This document shows positions 6,069-14,164 of a stretch of 35,348 bases of DNA, one piece after another (positions within the stretch are counted from its first letter, which is position 1; each line of letters starts with the position of its first letter). Position numbers and translations under genes: made by a program. Origin of the DNA: an uncultured Faecalibacterium sp. (GTDB taxonomy: Bacteria; Bacillota; Clostridia; Oscillospirales; Ruminococcaceae); assembly GCA_900765105.1 (NCBI GenBank), contig CAAFQM010000034.1, positions 1 to 35,348 of the forward strand. The letters run 5' to 3'. The notes under the pieces are model-generated. The model was not told the origin of the DNA. It searched no databases and saw only the letters and a program-made list of their open reading frames with translations.

Positions 6069-7348
6069 GTTGACAGGTCTTTTTTACTGCAGAAAACCCC
6101 GGCCGCCAGCCCGGCGGCAGCGGGCAGCACCCAGCCGAAGCCCAGACTGCCCAGCGGCAGAGCGTTGGCCGCAGCGGAAACAGCCGGGATGGGCAGCGCG
6201 GCGGCAATGCTCTGCACGGCGGTACAGCCGATGCACAGCGGGTACACGGCGCGGCGGCGCTCCAGCCCGGGCACGAAGGAAAGCAGGATCAGAACGATGG
6301 CCACCGGATAGATGGCGTTGAGCACCGGCGTGGACAGCCGGATGATCCCGGCCAGACCAATGTTGGAAACCACCATGCTGGCGGCGGCAAAGAATGCCGC
6401 GATGGCGGGGTAGGGGATGCGGGGCAGAAGCTGATGGAAGTACTGCCCCACACAGGCGATCAGTCCCACGCAGGTGTTGAAGCAGGCAATCACAAAAATC
6501 GCGGCAATGAGCACAAGCCCGGCTTTACCGAACAGGCTTTGCGCCAGCGCGGTCAGCACATCAGCGCCGGTGGCAAGGCCGGGATACACGGCACCGGTCT
6601 GCGCCCCGGCACGGCCCAGCATGGCGTATACGGTCAGCAGCAGCGCCCCGGCAACGAATCCGGCCTTGATGATGCTGAGCTCCACGGCCTTGTCCTCGGT
6701 GATGCCCCGTGCCCGGATGTTCAGCGCGATGACCGCGCCGAAGTTCAGAGCTGCCAGCGTGTCCATGGTCTGGTAGCCGTAGAGCATTCCCTCCACGGCG
6801 GGCAGAGCAGCGTACTCTGCGCTGGGCGTTCCGTAGTGCGCTGAAAGCGGGTGCAGCAGGCACCCGGCAAACAGCGCCACGATGAGCAAAATCAGGCAGG
6901 GGCAGAGGATGCGCCCCAGCCATTCGGTGAGCTTTTCCGGGTGGAGTGCCACCAGGAATGCCGCAGCGAAAAATACTGCCGAGTAGACAGTCTGCAGCCC
7001 GGGGCGGCTGCCCAGCAGCGGCACCAGCATCTGGAACGAGGTGCTGGCTGTGCGGGGAATGGCCAGACACGGCCCGATGGACAGGTAGACCAGAATGGTG
7101 AACACCCGGGCAAAGGCCGGGTGCACCCGCCCGGCAAGAGCGTCCAGGCTGCCTGCTTGAGCCACCGCCGCAACGCCGGCGATGGGCAGGCCGATGGCGC
7201 TGACTGCAAGGCCCGCAAAGGCAAACCAGAAGTTTGCCCCGGCCTGTGCGCCCAGATGCGGCGGGAAGATCAGGTTGCCCGCCCCGAAAAACATGGAAAA
7301 CAGCGTAAAGCCGACCAGAAGCAGATTGCGGCCGGAAAGTTTCTTCAT
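6065..7348 (-). CDS. brnQ: Branched-chain amino acid transporter BrnQ (LIVCS family)
   Basis: The product is 427 residues starting MKKLSGRNLLLVGFTLFSMFFGAGNLIFPP. That opening, with FGAGNLIFPP in the first helix, is characteristic of the LIVCS family of Na+- or H+-coupled Leu/Ile/Val carriers. About twelve hydrophobic segments run through the protein and the length matches the family (about 430). The ATG at 7348 is preferred over the one at 7363 because GAGGGG lies 8 bases before it. It resides in the cytoplasmic membrane and imports branched-chain amino acids. It is transcribed alone from a strong promoter at 7405-7433, runs convergently toward the small toxin gene, and has no separate terminator before the antisense unit. 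Confidence 0.93.
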   Translation of the reverse strand: MKKLSGRNLLLVGFTLFSMFFGAGNLIFPPHLGAQAGANFWFAFAGLAVSAIGLPIAGVAAVAQAGSLDALAGRVHPAFARVFTILVYLSIGPCLAIPRTASTSFQMLVPLLGSRPGLQTVYSAVFFAAAFLVALHPEKLTEWLGRILCPCLILLIVALFAGCLLHPLSAHYGTPSAEYAALPAVEGMLYGYQTMDTLAALNFGAVIALNIRARGITEDKAVELSIIKAGFVAGALLLTVYAMLGRAGAQTGAVYPGLATGADVLTALAQSLFGKAGLVLIAAIFVIACFNTCVGLIACVGQYFHQLLPRIPYPAIAAFFAAASMVVSNIGLAGIIRLSTPVLNAIYPVAIVLILLSFVPGLERRRAVYPLCIGCTAVQSIAAALPIPAVSAAANALPLGSLGFGWVLPAAAGLAAGVFCSKKDLST

Positions 7349-7369
7349 ACACAGACCCCTCATTTCTGT

Positions 7370-7390
7370 GCTGCTCCCGGCAGGAGCAGC
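7370..7390 (-). promoter_or_regulatory. Leader hairpin of brnQ
   Basis: GCTGCTC and GAGCAGC arms (7370-7390) form a perfect short hairpin in the brnQ leader, between the transcription start near 7398 and the ribosome site. No T run follows. It could stabilise the message or tune translation. Confidence 0.4.
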
Positions 7391-7404
7391 GGATGACTGG
7401 TTTC

Positions 7405-7433
7405 AGTGTATCGTTTTATTCACTTCATGTCAA
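7405..7433 (-). promoter_or_regulatory. brnQ promoter
   Basis: On the minus strand: TTGACA (7433-7428), a 17-base spacer and TACACT (7410-7405). The expected start is near 7398, about 50 bases before the brnQ ATG. Confidence 0.8.
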
Positions 7434-7501
7434 GAAATAGAAAGATGAAGAAATGTAACGGCCTGCATGAGAGCGGCTTATGCGTTCGGATGCAGCGGTC
7501 A

Positions 7502-7530
7502 TTGGCCTTTTGAATGCCGTATGTTATAAT
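7502..7530 (+). promoter_or_regulatory. Promoter of the SsuC-type transporter operon
   Basis: TTGGCC (7502-7507), a 17-base spacer and a perfect TATAAT (7525-7530) preceded by TG (extended -10). A hairpin follows in the leader: GGCCGGA (7549-7555) pairs with TCCGGCC (7568-7574), directly before the ribosome site. The gap 7364-7590 holds only this and the brnQ promoter. Confidence 0.85.
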
Positions 7531-7590
7531 TGAAAAGCAAATACAACAGGCCGGACTGAAGCCAACCTCCGGCCGAAAGGAATTGAATGC

Positions 7591-8358
7591 ATGAACAAAG
7601 ACAAACGCTTTTTCCGCCGCGCCGGAGCGGTGGTGTTCTGGCTGGCGGTGTGGCAGTGCGCCGCCATGGCCATTGGGCAGGAAGTGTTTCTGGTGTCGCC
7701 GGTGCAGGCGCTGCGCACCCTGCTGGGGCTTGTGCCCCGGGCGGATTTCTGGCAGCGGGCGGGGTTCAGCTCCGGGCGTATCCTGCTGGGGTTTGCGCTG
7801 GGCGTTGCGGTCAGCACGGTGCTGGCTGCGCTGGCGGAGAGCTGCCCGGCAGCAGATACCCTTCTGGCCCCGGTGATGCAGCTGGTCAAGGCCACGCCGG
7901 TGGCAAGCTTCATCATTCTGGCGCTGGTGTGGGTACGGGGCGCGTCGCTGTCGGTGCTCATCAGCTTTCTGATGGTGCTGCCGGTGCTGTACGGCGCGGT
8001 GCGCACCGGCATCCGCAGCGTGGACCCGCAGCTGCGGGAGATGGCGCAGGTGTTCCGGCTGCCGCTGTCCCGCCGCCTGCGGGCGGTGTGGCTTCCGGCA
8101 GTGCTCCCGGCGTTCCGGCAGGGCTGCAGCGTGGCGCTGGGCATCTGCTGGAAGAGCGGTGTTGCGGCCGAGGTCATCGGCCTGCCCAACGGCTCCATCG
8201 GCGATGCACTTTACCGGGCAAAGATCACCCTCTCCACCGGGGAGCTGTTCGCGTGGACATTCGTCATCATCCTGCTGAGCGCCGGGTTCGAAAAGCTCTT
8301 TCTGGCTTTGCTGGACCGGCTCAGCCGGGCCGTTCTGGGGGAGGAGCCGCAATGCTGA
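7591..8358 (+). CDS. ABC permease, TauT/SsuC/NrtB family
   Basis: The product is 255 residues. About six hydrophobic segments are visible, with the binding-protein-dependent permease motif region in the second half (a 'PVLYGAVRTGIRSVDPQLREMAQVF' type EAA loop, near residues 130-155), which contacts the ATPase. This family imports sulfonates, taurine, nitrate, or thiamine and pyrimidine precursors. The start at 7591 has GAAAGG 10 bases upstream. The ATPase gene overlaps its end by 7 bases, so the two are one unit. No periplasmic-type binding protein (SsuA/ThiY-like) is adjacent, so the substrate is undefined. Confidence 0.88.
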   Translation: MNKDKRFFRRAGAVVFWLAVWQCAAMAIGQEVFLVSPVQALRTLLGLVPRADFWQRAGFSSGRILLGFALGVAVSTVLAALAESCPAADTLLAPVMQLVKATPVASFIILALVWVRGASLSVLISFLMVLPVLYGAVRTGIRSVDPQLREMAQVFRLPLSRRLRAVWLPAVLPAFRQGCSVALGICWKSGVAAEVIGLPNGSIGDALYRAKITLSTGELFAWTFVIILLSAGFEKLFLALLDRLSRAVLGEEPQC

Positions 8359-8960
8359 GCATTCAACATCTCGAAAAGCGTTTCGGGGAAAAAGTCCTTT
8401 TCCGGGATCTCTGCCTGACCGTGGATGCCCCGGCGGTGCTGTGGGCACCCAGCGGATGGGGCAAGACCACCCTGCTGCGCATCCTCATGGGGCTGGAAGC
8501 CCCCACCGGCGGCACCGTGGAAGGCGTGGGCCGCGTGGGCGCTGTGTTTCAGGAAGACCGGCTCTGCCCCCAGCTGACTGCCGTGCAAAACGTGGCTTTG
8601 GTGCTGCCGGGCGACGAAATACGATACGAACAGGATATTATCCATGACTTTCAACGCCTTGGCATGAATTTGTCAGAGCTGGCGCTGCCGGCCGGGCGGC
8701 TTTCCGGCGGGCAGAAGCGGCGCACGGCGCTTCTGCGGGCGCTGTGGGCACCGGCAGATACGCTGCTGCTGGATGAGCCTTTCACCGGCATGGACCCGGA
8801 AACGCTGGGGGCCGCCGCCGCTCTGCTGGCGCAGAAAAGCGCCGGTCGGCCGGTGCTCCTTGCCACCCACGACCGGGAGGCCATCCGCCTGCTGGGCTGG
8901 CCGGTGATCGAGCTGGACCGGCTCACAACAGCTGCGCAAGGATGCTGTTCTGAACGATAA
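8352..8960 (+). CDS. ABC transporter ATPase, SsuB/TauB-like
   Basis: The product is 202 residues, shorter than the usual 240-260. Its ATG overlaps the permease stop (8356-8358). Walker A reads APSGWGKTT, where the first Gly of GxxGxGK(S/T) is Ala. The signature is LSGGQKRRTALLRAL, Walker B is LLLDEPFTGMD and the switch His is in LATHDRE. The core is complete, and the shortness comes from a trimmed C-terminus and a compact helical domain. It powers the upstream permease. Its last 38 bases overlap the end of the convergent hemW gene. Confidence 0.88.
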   Translation: MLSIQHLEKRFGEKVLFRDLCLTVDAPAVLWAPSGWGKTTLLRILMGLEAPTGGTVEGVGRVGAVFQEDRLCPQLTAVQNVALVLPGDEIRYEQDIIHDFQRLGMNLSELALPAGRLSGGQKRRTALLRALWAPADTLLLDEPFTGMDPETLGAAAALLAQKSAGRPVLLATHDREAIRLLGWPVIELDRLTTAAQGCCSER

Positions 8961-10005
8961 GCCCCGCCGGGGTCAGGGCAAGGGTGTGCCCGTCAAAAGA
9001 AGCGTACCCGGCTTTGACGCAGTTGTCCACAAAGGCCAGCTGCGCGGGGGAAAACTCCTTGCCGTAGAGCTGCCTGTAGGCATCCAGCGAAAGCCCCTTG
9101 CGCAGGCGCAGCTGCAGGATGAGGTAATCTTCGGCACCGCAGCTGCCGTCCATCACCGGGGCGGCGGCATCGTTCAGGAAGGCGGCGGTGTCCGGCGGGT
9201 AGTAAAAGCGTTTTCCGCCCATGCAGGAGTGCGCCGCCGGGCCAAGCCCGAGGTAATCCCCGCAGTCCCAGTAGATCAGGTTGTGCTGTCCCTCATAGCC
9301 GGGCTTTGCAAAGTTGGAGATCTCGTACTGGCGGTAGCCGTGGTGTTCCAGCTGCTCCACCGCGTAAAGATAGAAATCGGCAGATTCGTCGCCGGTGGGC
9401 AGCCCCTCGGGCGGGTGCTTGCCGAAGGCCGAGTCCGGCTCGATCTTTAAAAGATAGGCAGAGATATGGGTCGCACCGCCGCCCTCGATCAGTTCCAGTG
9501 TCTCGTCGAACTCGGCCTCGGTATAGCGGGGAAGCGCCAGCATGATGTCGCCGCTGATGTTCTCGAACCCGGCCTGCTTTGCAGCGGCAAAGGCCGCCCG
9601 TGCCTGCTTTGCGGTGTGGGGACGCCCCAGCGTGCGCAGCTGGCTGTCCCGGGCGGACTGCACCCCGAAGGAGATGCGGTTCACCCCCGCCTCCCGGAAG
9701 CCAGCAAGGCTTGCCGGGGTGACGGTCTCGGGGTTCGCTTCCAGCGTGATCTCAGCCCCGGGCAGAGGCCGGGCGGCGTCGATCAGGCGTTTGACCTGCT
9801 CCGGGCGCAGCAGGCTGGGAGTTCCGCCGCCGAAGTACAGGGTATCCGGCTGCAGGGGGCGCTCCGGCGCAAACCGGTCCAGCTCCCGCAGCAGGGCATC
9901 CACATAGGCGTCCGGCACGCCGCGTTCACCGGGATGCGAATAAAAATCGCAGTAGCGGCATTTGGAAAAACAATAGGGAATATGCAGATAGAGTCCGAGA
10001 GACAT
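8923..10005 (-). CDS. hemW: Radical SAM HemW-like protein (coproporphyrinogen oxidase family)
   Basis: The product is 360 residues. The radical SAM cluster motif is CFSKCRYCDF at residues 12-19 (CxxxCxxC), followed by GGGTPS and the HemW-type C-terminal domain. HemW-like members have CDF after the third Cys, whereas true HemN has an extra Cys (CxC), so I favour HemW. HemW is described as a heme chaperone that binds heme and delivers it to acceptor proteins. Older annotations call such genes oxygen-independent coproporphyrinogen III oxidase. It faces the Bax1-I gene across a shared promoter region and converges on the ABC ATPase gene with a 38-base overlap. Confidence 0.88.
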   Translation of the reverse strand: MSLGLYLHIPYCFSKCRYCDFYSHPGERGVPDAYVDALLRELDRFAPERPLQPDTLYFGGGTPSLLRPEQVKRLIDAARPLPGAEITLEANPETVTPASLAGFREAGVNRISFGVQSARDSQLRTLGRPHTAKQARAAFAAAKQAGFENISGDIMLALPRYTEAEFDETLELIEGGGATHISAYLLKIEPDSAFGKHPPEGLPTGDESADFYLYAVEQLEHHGYRQYEISNFAKPGYEGQHNLIYWDCGDYLGLGPAAHSCMGGKRFYYPPDTAAFLNDAAAPVMDGSCGAEDYLILQLRLRKGLSLDAYRQLYGKEFSPAQLAFVDNCVKAGYASFDGHTLALTPAGLIVQNSILAQLL

Positions 10006-10046
10006 ATAAAATCACAGCCTTTTTCATGAATCGTTCATTTCTATGC

Positions 10047-10054
10047 AGTATACT
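10047..10054. promoter_or_regulatory. Palindromic -10 element between hemW and the Bax1-I gene
   Basis: AGTATACT reads as TATACT on both strands. On the minus strand TTGCTC lies 17 bases upstream of it. On the plus strand the -35 is poor. It could serve as overlapping divergent promoters for hemW and the Bax1-I gene. Confidence 0.4.
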
Positions 10055-10130
10055 ATATTCCATAGACCGGAGCAAGAGCGATGTTCAACCGCCCTCACAG
10101 CCCCGGCGGAAAGAGACTGGAGGAGTCCCT

Positions 10131-10844
10131 ATGGATTACAACAACTACAACAATTATAACCGCGGTTACACCGAGACGTCCATGACCTCGGCCGATTATA
10201 TGACCCGCACCTACCGCTGGATGGCCTGCGGCCTGCTGATCACCTTTGCAGCCGCGTTCGTCACGGCTGCCACCCCGATGTTCTATGTGGTCAACTCGCT
10301 GTATCTGCTGTTCACCATCGCCGAGCTGGCGCTGGTGATCGTGCTCAGCTCCCGTGTGCAGAACATGTCGGTGGGCGCTGCGCGGATGACCTTCTTCGCC
10401 TATGCGTTCCTGAACGGCATGGTGCTGAGCTACTACTTCATCGCCTTCTCGGTGAGCACGCTGGTGCTGGCTTTCTTAGCGACCTCGCTGTATTTCGGCC
10501 TGATGGCCGTCTACGGCACCACTACCCACAAAGACCTGTCCAGCTGGGGCCCCAAGCTGATGATGGCGCTGTTTGCACTGATCATCACCGGCTTTGTGGG
10601 CATGCTGTTCGGCATGGGCTTCGGCGCAACGGTGCTGTACAGCGGCATCGGTCTGGTGGTGTTCATGCTGCTGACCGCCTATGATACCCAGAAGCTGAGC
10701 CAGATGTACTCTTACTACGCCTACGACAGCGAACTGGCCGAAAAGGCTTCCATCTACGGTGCACTGACCCTGTATCTGGACTTCATCAACATCTTCCTGT
10801 ATGTGGTGCGTCTGCTGGGCATGAACAACCGCCGCCGCAGCTGA
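10131..10844 (+). CDS. Bax inhibitor-1 / YccA family membrane protein
   Basis: The product is 237 residues, with the start chosen at 10131 because GGAGGAG is at 10119-10125. An Asn/Tyr-rich hydrophilic head (MDYNNYNNYN) precedes seven hydrophobic segments from about residue 30. The C-terminal 'TAYDTQKLSQMY...LYLDFINIFLYVVRLLG' stretch, including the conserved Asp residues, is the hallmark of the BI-1/TMBIM/YccA family. Members act as pH-sensitive calcium leak channels (BsYetJ) or FtsH-interacting proteins (YccA). A small leader hairpin (CCGCC 10089-10093 with GGCGG 10105-10109) precedes the ribosome site. It is transcribed alone and closed by a bidirectional terminator. Confidence 0.9.
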   Translation: MDYNNYNNYNRGYTETSMTSADYMTRTYRWMACGLLITFAAAFVTAATPMFYVVNSLYLLFTIAELALVIVLSSRVQNMSVGAARMTFFAYAFLNGMVLSYYFIAFSVSTLVLAFLATSLYFGLMAVYGTTTHKDLSSWGPKLMMALFALIITGFVGMLFGMGFGATVLYSGIGLVVFMLLTAYDTQKLSQMYSYYAYDSELAEKASIYGALTLYLDFINIFLYVVRLLGMNNRRRS

Positions 10845-10875
10845 GAACAGCGTAGAATAAACGACCAATAAAAAG

Positions 10876-10922
10876 ATCTGCAGTGCCTGTGCTGAAAAAC
10901 AGCGGGCGCTGCAGATTTTTTG
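10876..10922. terminator. Bidirectional terminator shared by the Bax1-I gene and the cobalamin operon
   Basis: ATCTGCAGTGCC (10876-10887) pairs with GGCGCTGCAGAT (10905-10916), with T runs on both strands. It closes the Bax1-I transcript on the plus strand and the long cob operon on the minus strand, 20 bases after the cbiC stop. Confidence 0.88.
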
Positions 10923-10941
10923 TTTTATGGCAAAAGCCTGC

Positions 10942-11619
10942 TCACCCCTGCCATCCGCGGGCGGAGGGGTCGAGCATTTCGCCCGCGGAGTAGACCAGCG
11001 CATTGCAGATGGCGGCGGCTACATTGCTGCCGCCCTTGCGCCCCATGGCAACGATGGCGGGCACGCCGTACCGCTCACAGGCGGCAAACAGCGTTTCCTT
11101 GCTTTCCACCACGTTCACAAAGCCCACTGGTACCCCGATGACAAGGGCGGGCCGCAGCCCGGCGGTCTCAATGAGTTCCGCGATGGTCAGCAGGGCAGTG
11201 GGGGCGTTGCCCACGGCAAGGATGGCACCCGGATGCTCGGCAGCGGCCCTGTGCATGGCGGCCACGGCACGGGTAGTGCCCGCCTGCTTTGCGGCTTCGG
11301 CCACGGCAGGGTCGGCCATGTAGCACATGGCTTCGCATCCCAGTTTGCGCAGGCCGGGCTTGGAGATGCCCGCCAGCGTCATGTTGGTGTCGGTGACGAT
11401 GGACGCGCCGCCCTGCAGAGCTTTGACGGCGGCTGGCACCGCACCCGGGGTGAAGCGCAGATTCTTTGCATAATCGAAATCGGCCGTGGTGTGGATGACC
11501 CGCTTGACCACGGGGGCGGTTTCCGGCGGCGGGGTCAGGCCCAGCTGTTCCAGCTCGGCTGTGATGATGGAAAGGCTCGTCCGCTCGATGTCGGCGGGCA
11601 GATGATGTTGCGGGGTCAT
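10942..11619 (-). CDS. cbiC: Cobalt-precorrin-8 methylmutase
   Basis: The product is 225 residues of the CbiC/CobH family. It moves the methyl group from C11 to C12 to give cobyrinate. Family features are VKRVIHTTADFDYA with the catalytic His, 'GASIVTDTNMTLAGI', and the 'VGNAPTALLTIAEL' and 'GVPVGFVNVVESKE' segments. The start at 11619 has AAAGGAG upstream and overlaps the cbiP stop by 4 bases (ATGA). It is the last gene of the operon. Confidence 0.95.
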   Translation of the reverse strand: MTPQHHLPADIERTSLSIITAELEQLGLTPPPETAPVVKRVIHTTADFDYAKNLRFTPGAVPAAVKALQGGASIVTDTNMTLAGISKPGLRKLGCEAMCYMADPAVAEAAKQAGTTRAVAAMHRAAAEHPGAILAVGNAPTALLTIAELIETAGLRPALVIGVPVGFVNVVESKETLFAACERYGVPAIVAMGRKGGSNVAAAICNALVYSAGEMLDPSARGWQG

Positions 11620-13112
11620 ACCTTGTCTCCTTTCCGGATGCCCATGGCGGCGTAGACGGCGTTCATGTCCAGCGCCGCCCGCACCCCGTCGGCCAGCTTG
11701 TCGAACTGCTGCTGACGGTACTGCTCCATGGGGATGAGCTGTGCACCGGCGGGGTCCAGCCCCTTCCGTTTGCACAAAAATGCGGTGAGTTTTTCGGTCA
11801 GTTCGCCGGTGTCGAACAGTCCGTGCAGGTAGGTGCCGAACACATTGGCCTGCACGCAGCCCTCCGGTGTGCCGTCGGCAAGGATGCAGAAGGGGCTGCC
11901 CGCCACGGTCGTGCGCCCGGCGTGGATCTCGTAGCCGGTCAGCTTTGCCCCGGCAAAGGGGATGGCTTCCACGGTAGCGTTGGTCTGGCTGAGATGCTTT
12001 TCGGCGTTGAACACGGTGTCGGTGGGCAGCAGACCCAGCCCCGGCAGGGTGCAGGGGGTGCCACTCTCTTCGCCGTCCGGGTCGGCAAGGGTGTGCCCCA
12101 GCATCTGATAGCCGCCGCACACGCCAAGCACCGGCGTGCCTTTTGCCGCCAGTTTCAGGATGCAGGCTTCCAGCCCGCTTTCCCGCAGCCAGCGCAGGTC
12201 GTCCATGGTGTTCTTGGTGCCGGGCAGGATAACAAGATCCGGCGTGCCCAGCTGACGGACGCGCTGCACATAGCGCACGCCCAGAAGCGGGTGCTGTTCC
12301 AGCGGGATAAAGTCGGTGAAGTTGGAGACGTGGGGCAGCCGCAGGATGGCGATATCCAGCGGCTTTACGCTGCTTTCCGTGCTCAGCCGGTCGGAGAGGG
12401 AATCCTCGTCCTCGATCTCCACCCGGAGGTAGGGTACCACGCCCACCACGGGCAGGTGGGTCTTTTCTTCCAGCATGGCAAGGCCGGGACGCAGGATCTC
12501 CACATCGCCCCGGAATTTGTTGATGACAAGCCCCTTGATGCGCGCCCGCTCTTCCGGCTCCAGCAGCTCCACCGTGCCGTACAGCTGGGCGAACACGCCG
12601 CCCCGGTCGATGTCGCCCGCCAGCAGTACCGGCGCATCCACCAGCTTTGCAAGCCCCATGTTGACGATGTCGTCGGCTTTCAGGTTGATCTCTGCCGGGC
12701 TGCCCGCCCCCTCGATGACGATGATGTCGTTCTCGGCGGCAAGGCCGTTGTAGGCTTCCAGAATGTCCGGGATAAGGCTGCGCTTCATTTTAAAGTAATC
12801 GGCGGCCGGCATCTGCCCCCGGGCTTTGCCGTTGACGATGACCTGACTGCCCACGTCGCTGCTGGGCTTGAGCAGGATGGGGTTCATCCGCACATCCGGC
12901 TCCACGCCCGCTGCCTGCGCCTGCACCACCTGCGCCCGGCCCATCTCGGCACCGTCTTTGGTGACGAAGCTGTTCAGCGCCATGTTCTGGCTCTTGAAGG
13001 GCACCACCCGGTAGCCGTCCTGCGCAAAAATGCGGCACAGTGCCGCGCACAGCAGGCTTTTGCCCGCGCCGCTCATGGTGCCCTGTACCATAATGCATTT
13101 TGCTTTGCTCAT
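11616..13112 (-). CDS. cbiP: Cobyric acid synthase
   Basis: The product is 498 residues of the CbiP/CobQ family. It amidates side chains b, d, e and g of adenosylcobyrinate a,c-diamide using glutamine and ATP. The N-terminal ATP-binding domain begins MVQGTMSGAGKS. A C-terminal triad-type glutamine amidotransferase domain follows, with the nucleophile in VLGVCGGYQMLG and a late His in the TYLHGLFD region. Length and domain order are typical. It overlaps both cobD and cbiC by 4 bases, pointing to coupled translation. Confidence 0.96.
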   Translation of the reverse strand: MSKAKCIMVQGTMSGAGKSLLCAALCRIFAQDGYRVVPFKSQNMALNSFVTKDGAEMGRAQVVQAQAAGVEPDVRMNPILLKPSSDVGSQVIVNGKARGQMPAADYFKMKRSLIPDILEAYNGLAAENDIIVIEGAGSPAEINLKADDIVNMGLAKLVDAPVLLAGDIDRGGVFAQLYGTVELLEPEERARIKGLVINKFRGDVEILRPGLAMLEEKTHLPVVGVVPYLRVEIEDEDSLSDRLSTESSVKPLDIAILRLPHVSNFTDFIPLEQHPLLGVRYVQRVRQLGTPDLVILPGTKNTMDDLRWLRESGLEACILKLAAKGTPVLGVCGGYQMLGHTLADPDGEESGTPCTLPGLGLLPTDTVFNAEKHLSQTNATVEAIPFAGAKLTGYEIHAGRTTVAGSPFCILADGTPEGCVQANVFGTYLHGLFDTGELTEKLTAFLCKRKGLDPAGAQLIPMEQYRQQQFDKLADGVRAALDMNAVYAAMGIRKGDKV

Positions 13113-14164
13113 TCCAGCACCTCCCCCAGCAGCTGCAGAAGCTGCCGGTTTTCCGTTTCCGTCCGCACCGCCGTGCGGTACCAGCAGGCCGAAAGCCCCG
13201 GATAGTTGCCGCAGCTGCGCACCACAGCACCCTTGCGCTTCAGCGCATCGCCCAGCGTTTCCGGCGCTTGGAACAGCAGGTAGTTGGCCCTGCCCTCAAT
13301 GACCCGCAGCCCCAGCGCACGCAGGCCGTTTGCAAGCAAAGGCCGCTGCGCCGCAATGAGGGCGCGCACCCGGGAGACGTAATCCGTTTCGTCCAGCGCG
13401 GCGATGCCCGCCGCCTGTGCAAGGCCGGACACCGCCCACGGCTGGCCTGCCGCCTGCATCCGGGCAAGTCGGGCTTCGTCGGAGCAGATGCAGTAGCCCA
13501 GCCGCACCCCCGCCATGCCGTACAGTTTGGTGAAGGCCTTGAGGATGACAAGGTTCGGGCTGTGCAGCAGCCGCTTTGCCGAGAGGGCATCGCCCTCCGG
13601 CAGGAAATCGAGAAAGCATTCGTCTACCACTAAAACTGCTCCGCACACTTCGCACCGATGCAGAAGCTGTTCCACAAGGGCGGGAGAGGCCAGCTGCCCG
13701 GTGGGGTTGTTGGGCTGGCAGAGGAACACCATATCCGTGTCCGGGTGCACAGCGTCCAGAATCGTCTCCGTCACCACAAAATCGTTTTCTTCGGTGAGAA
13801 AATGCCGCTCCACCGTGCAGCCCGCCGTTTCCAGCGCGGCGGCGTATTCCGCAAAGGTGGGGGCCGTCACCAGAGCCGTGCGGGGCTTTTCGGCCAGCAC
13901 CAGCCGGAAGATGAGGTCTGCCGCGCCATTGCCGCACAGCAGCCACCCGGCGGGCACATTCTCCGAAAGGGAAAGCTTTGCCCGTAGATCGCGGCACAGC
14001 GGGTCGGGGTAGCGGTCGGCGGTGGGCAAAGAAGCCGTAATGGCTTTTGCCACTCCCTCCGGCAGGCCGAGGGGGCTGACGTTGGCCGAAAAATCCAGCG
14101 GGTCGCGGCCGTATGCGGCGCGGTAGCCCGCCCAGTCGCCGCCGTGGGTCAGAGTTTGCATCAT
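13109..14164 (-). CDS. cobD: L-threonine-O-3-phosphate decarboxylase
   Basis: The product is 351 residues, a PLP-dependent aminotransferase fold enzyme of the CobD/CobC type. It makes (R)-1-amino-2-propanol O-2-phosphate, the linker later attached to the corrin ring. It opens with HGGDW and a 'DFSANVSPLG' segment. 'CQPNNPTGQL' is the conserved Asn-Pro region, and Lys213 in FTKLYGMAGVRLG is the PLP lysine. The first of two Met codons (14164) overlaps the cbiB stop as ATGA. CbiB, which uses the product, is the gene immediately before it in the operon. Confidence 0.93.
   Translation of the reverse strand: MMQTLTHGGDWAGYRAAYGRDPLDFSANVSPLGLPEGVAKAITASLPTADRYPDPLCRDLRAKLSLSENVPAGWLLCGNGAADLIFRLVLAEKPRTALVTAPTFAEYAAALETAGCTVERHFLTEENDFVVTETILDAVHPDTDMVFLCQPNNPTGQLASPALVEQLLHRCEVCGAVLVVDECFLDFLPEGDALSAKRLLHSPNLVILKAFTKLYGMAGVRLGYCICSDEARLARMQAAGQPWAVSGLAQAAGIAALDETDYVSRVRALIAAQRPLLANGLRALGLRVIEGRANYLLFQAPETLGDALKRKGAVVRSCGNYPGLSACWYRTAVRTETENRQLLQLLGEVLE

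Noticed and set aside
11823..13205. 460-residue plus-strand frame opposite cbiP
   Set aside because: It is a shadow of cbiP. The minus strand has the clear CobQ motifs and ATGA coupling.
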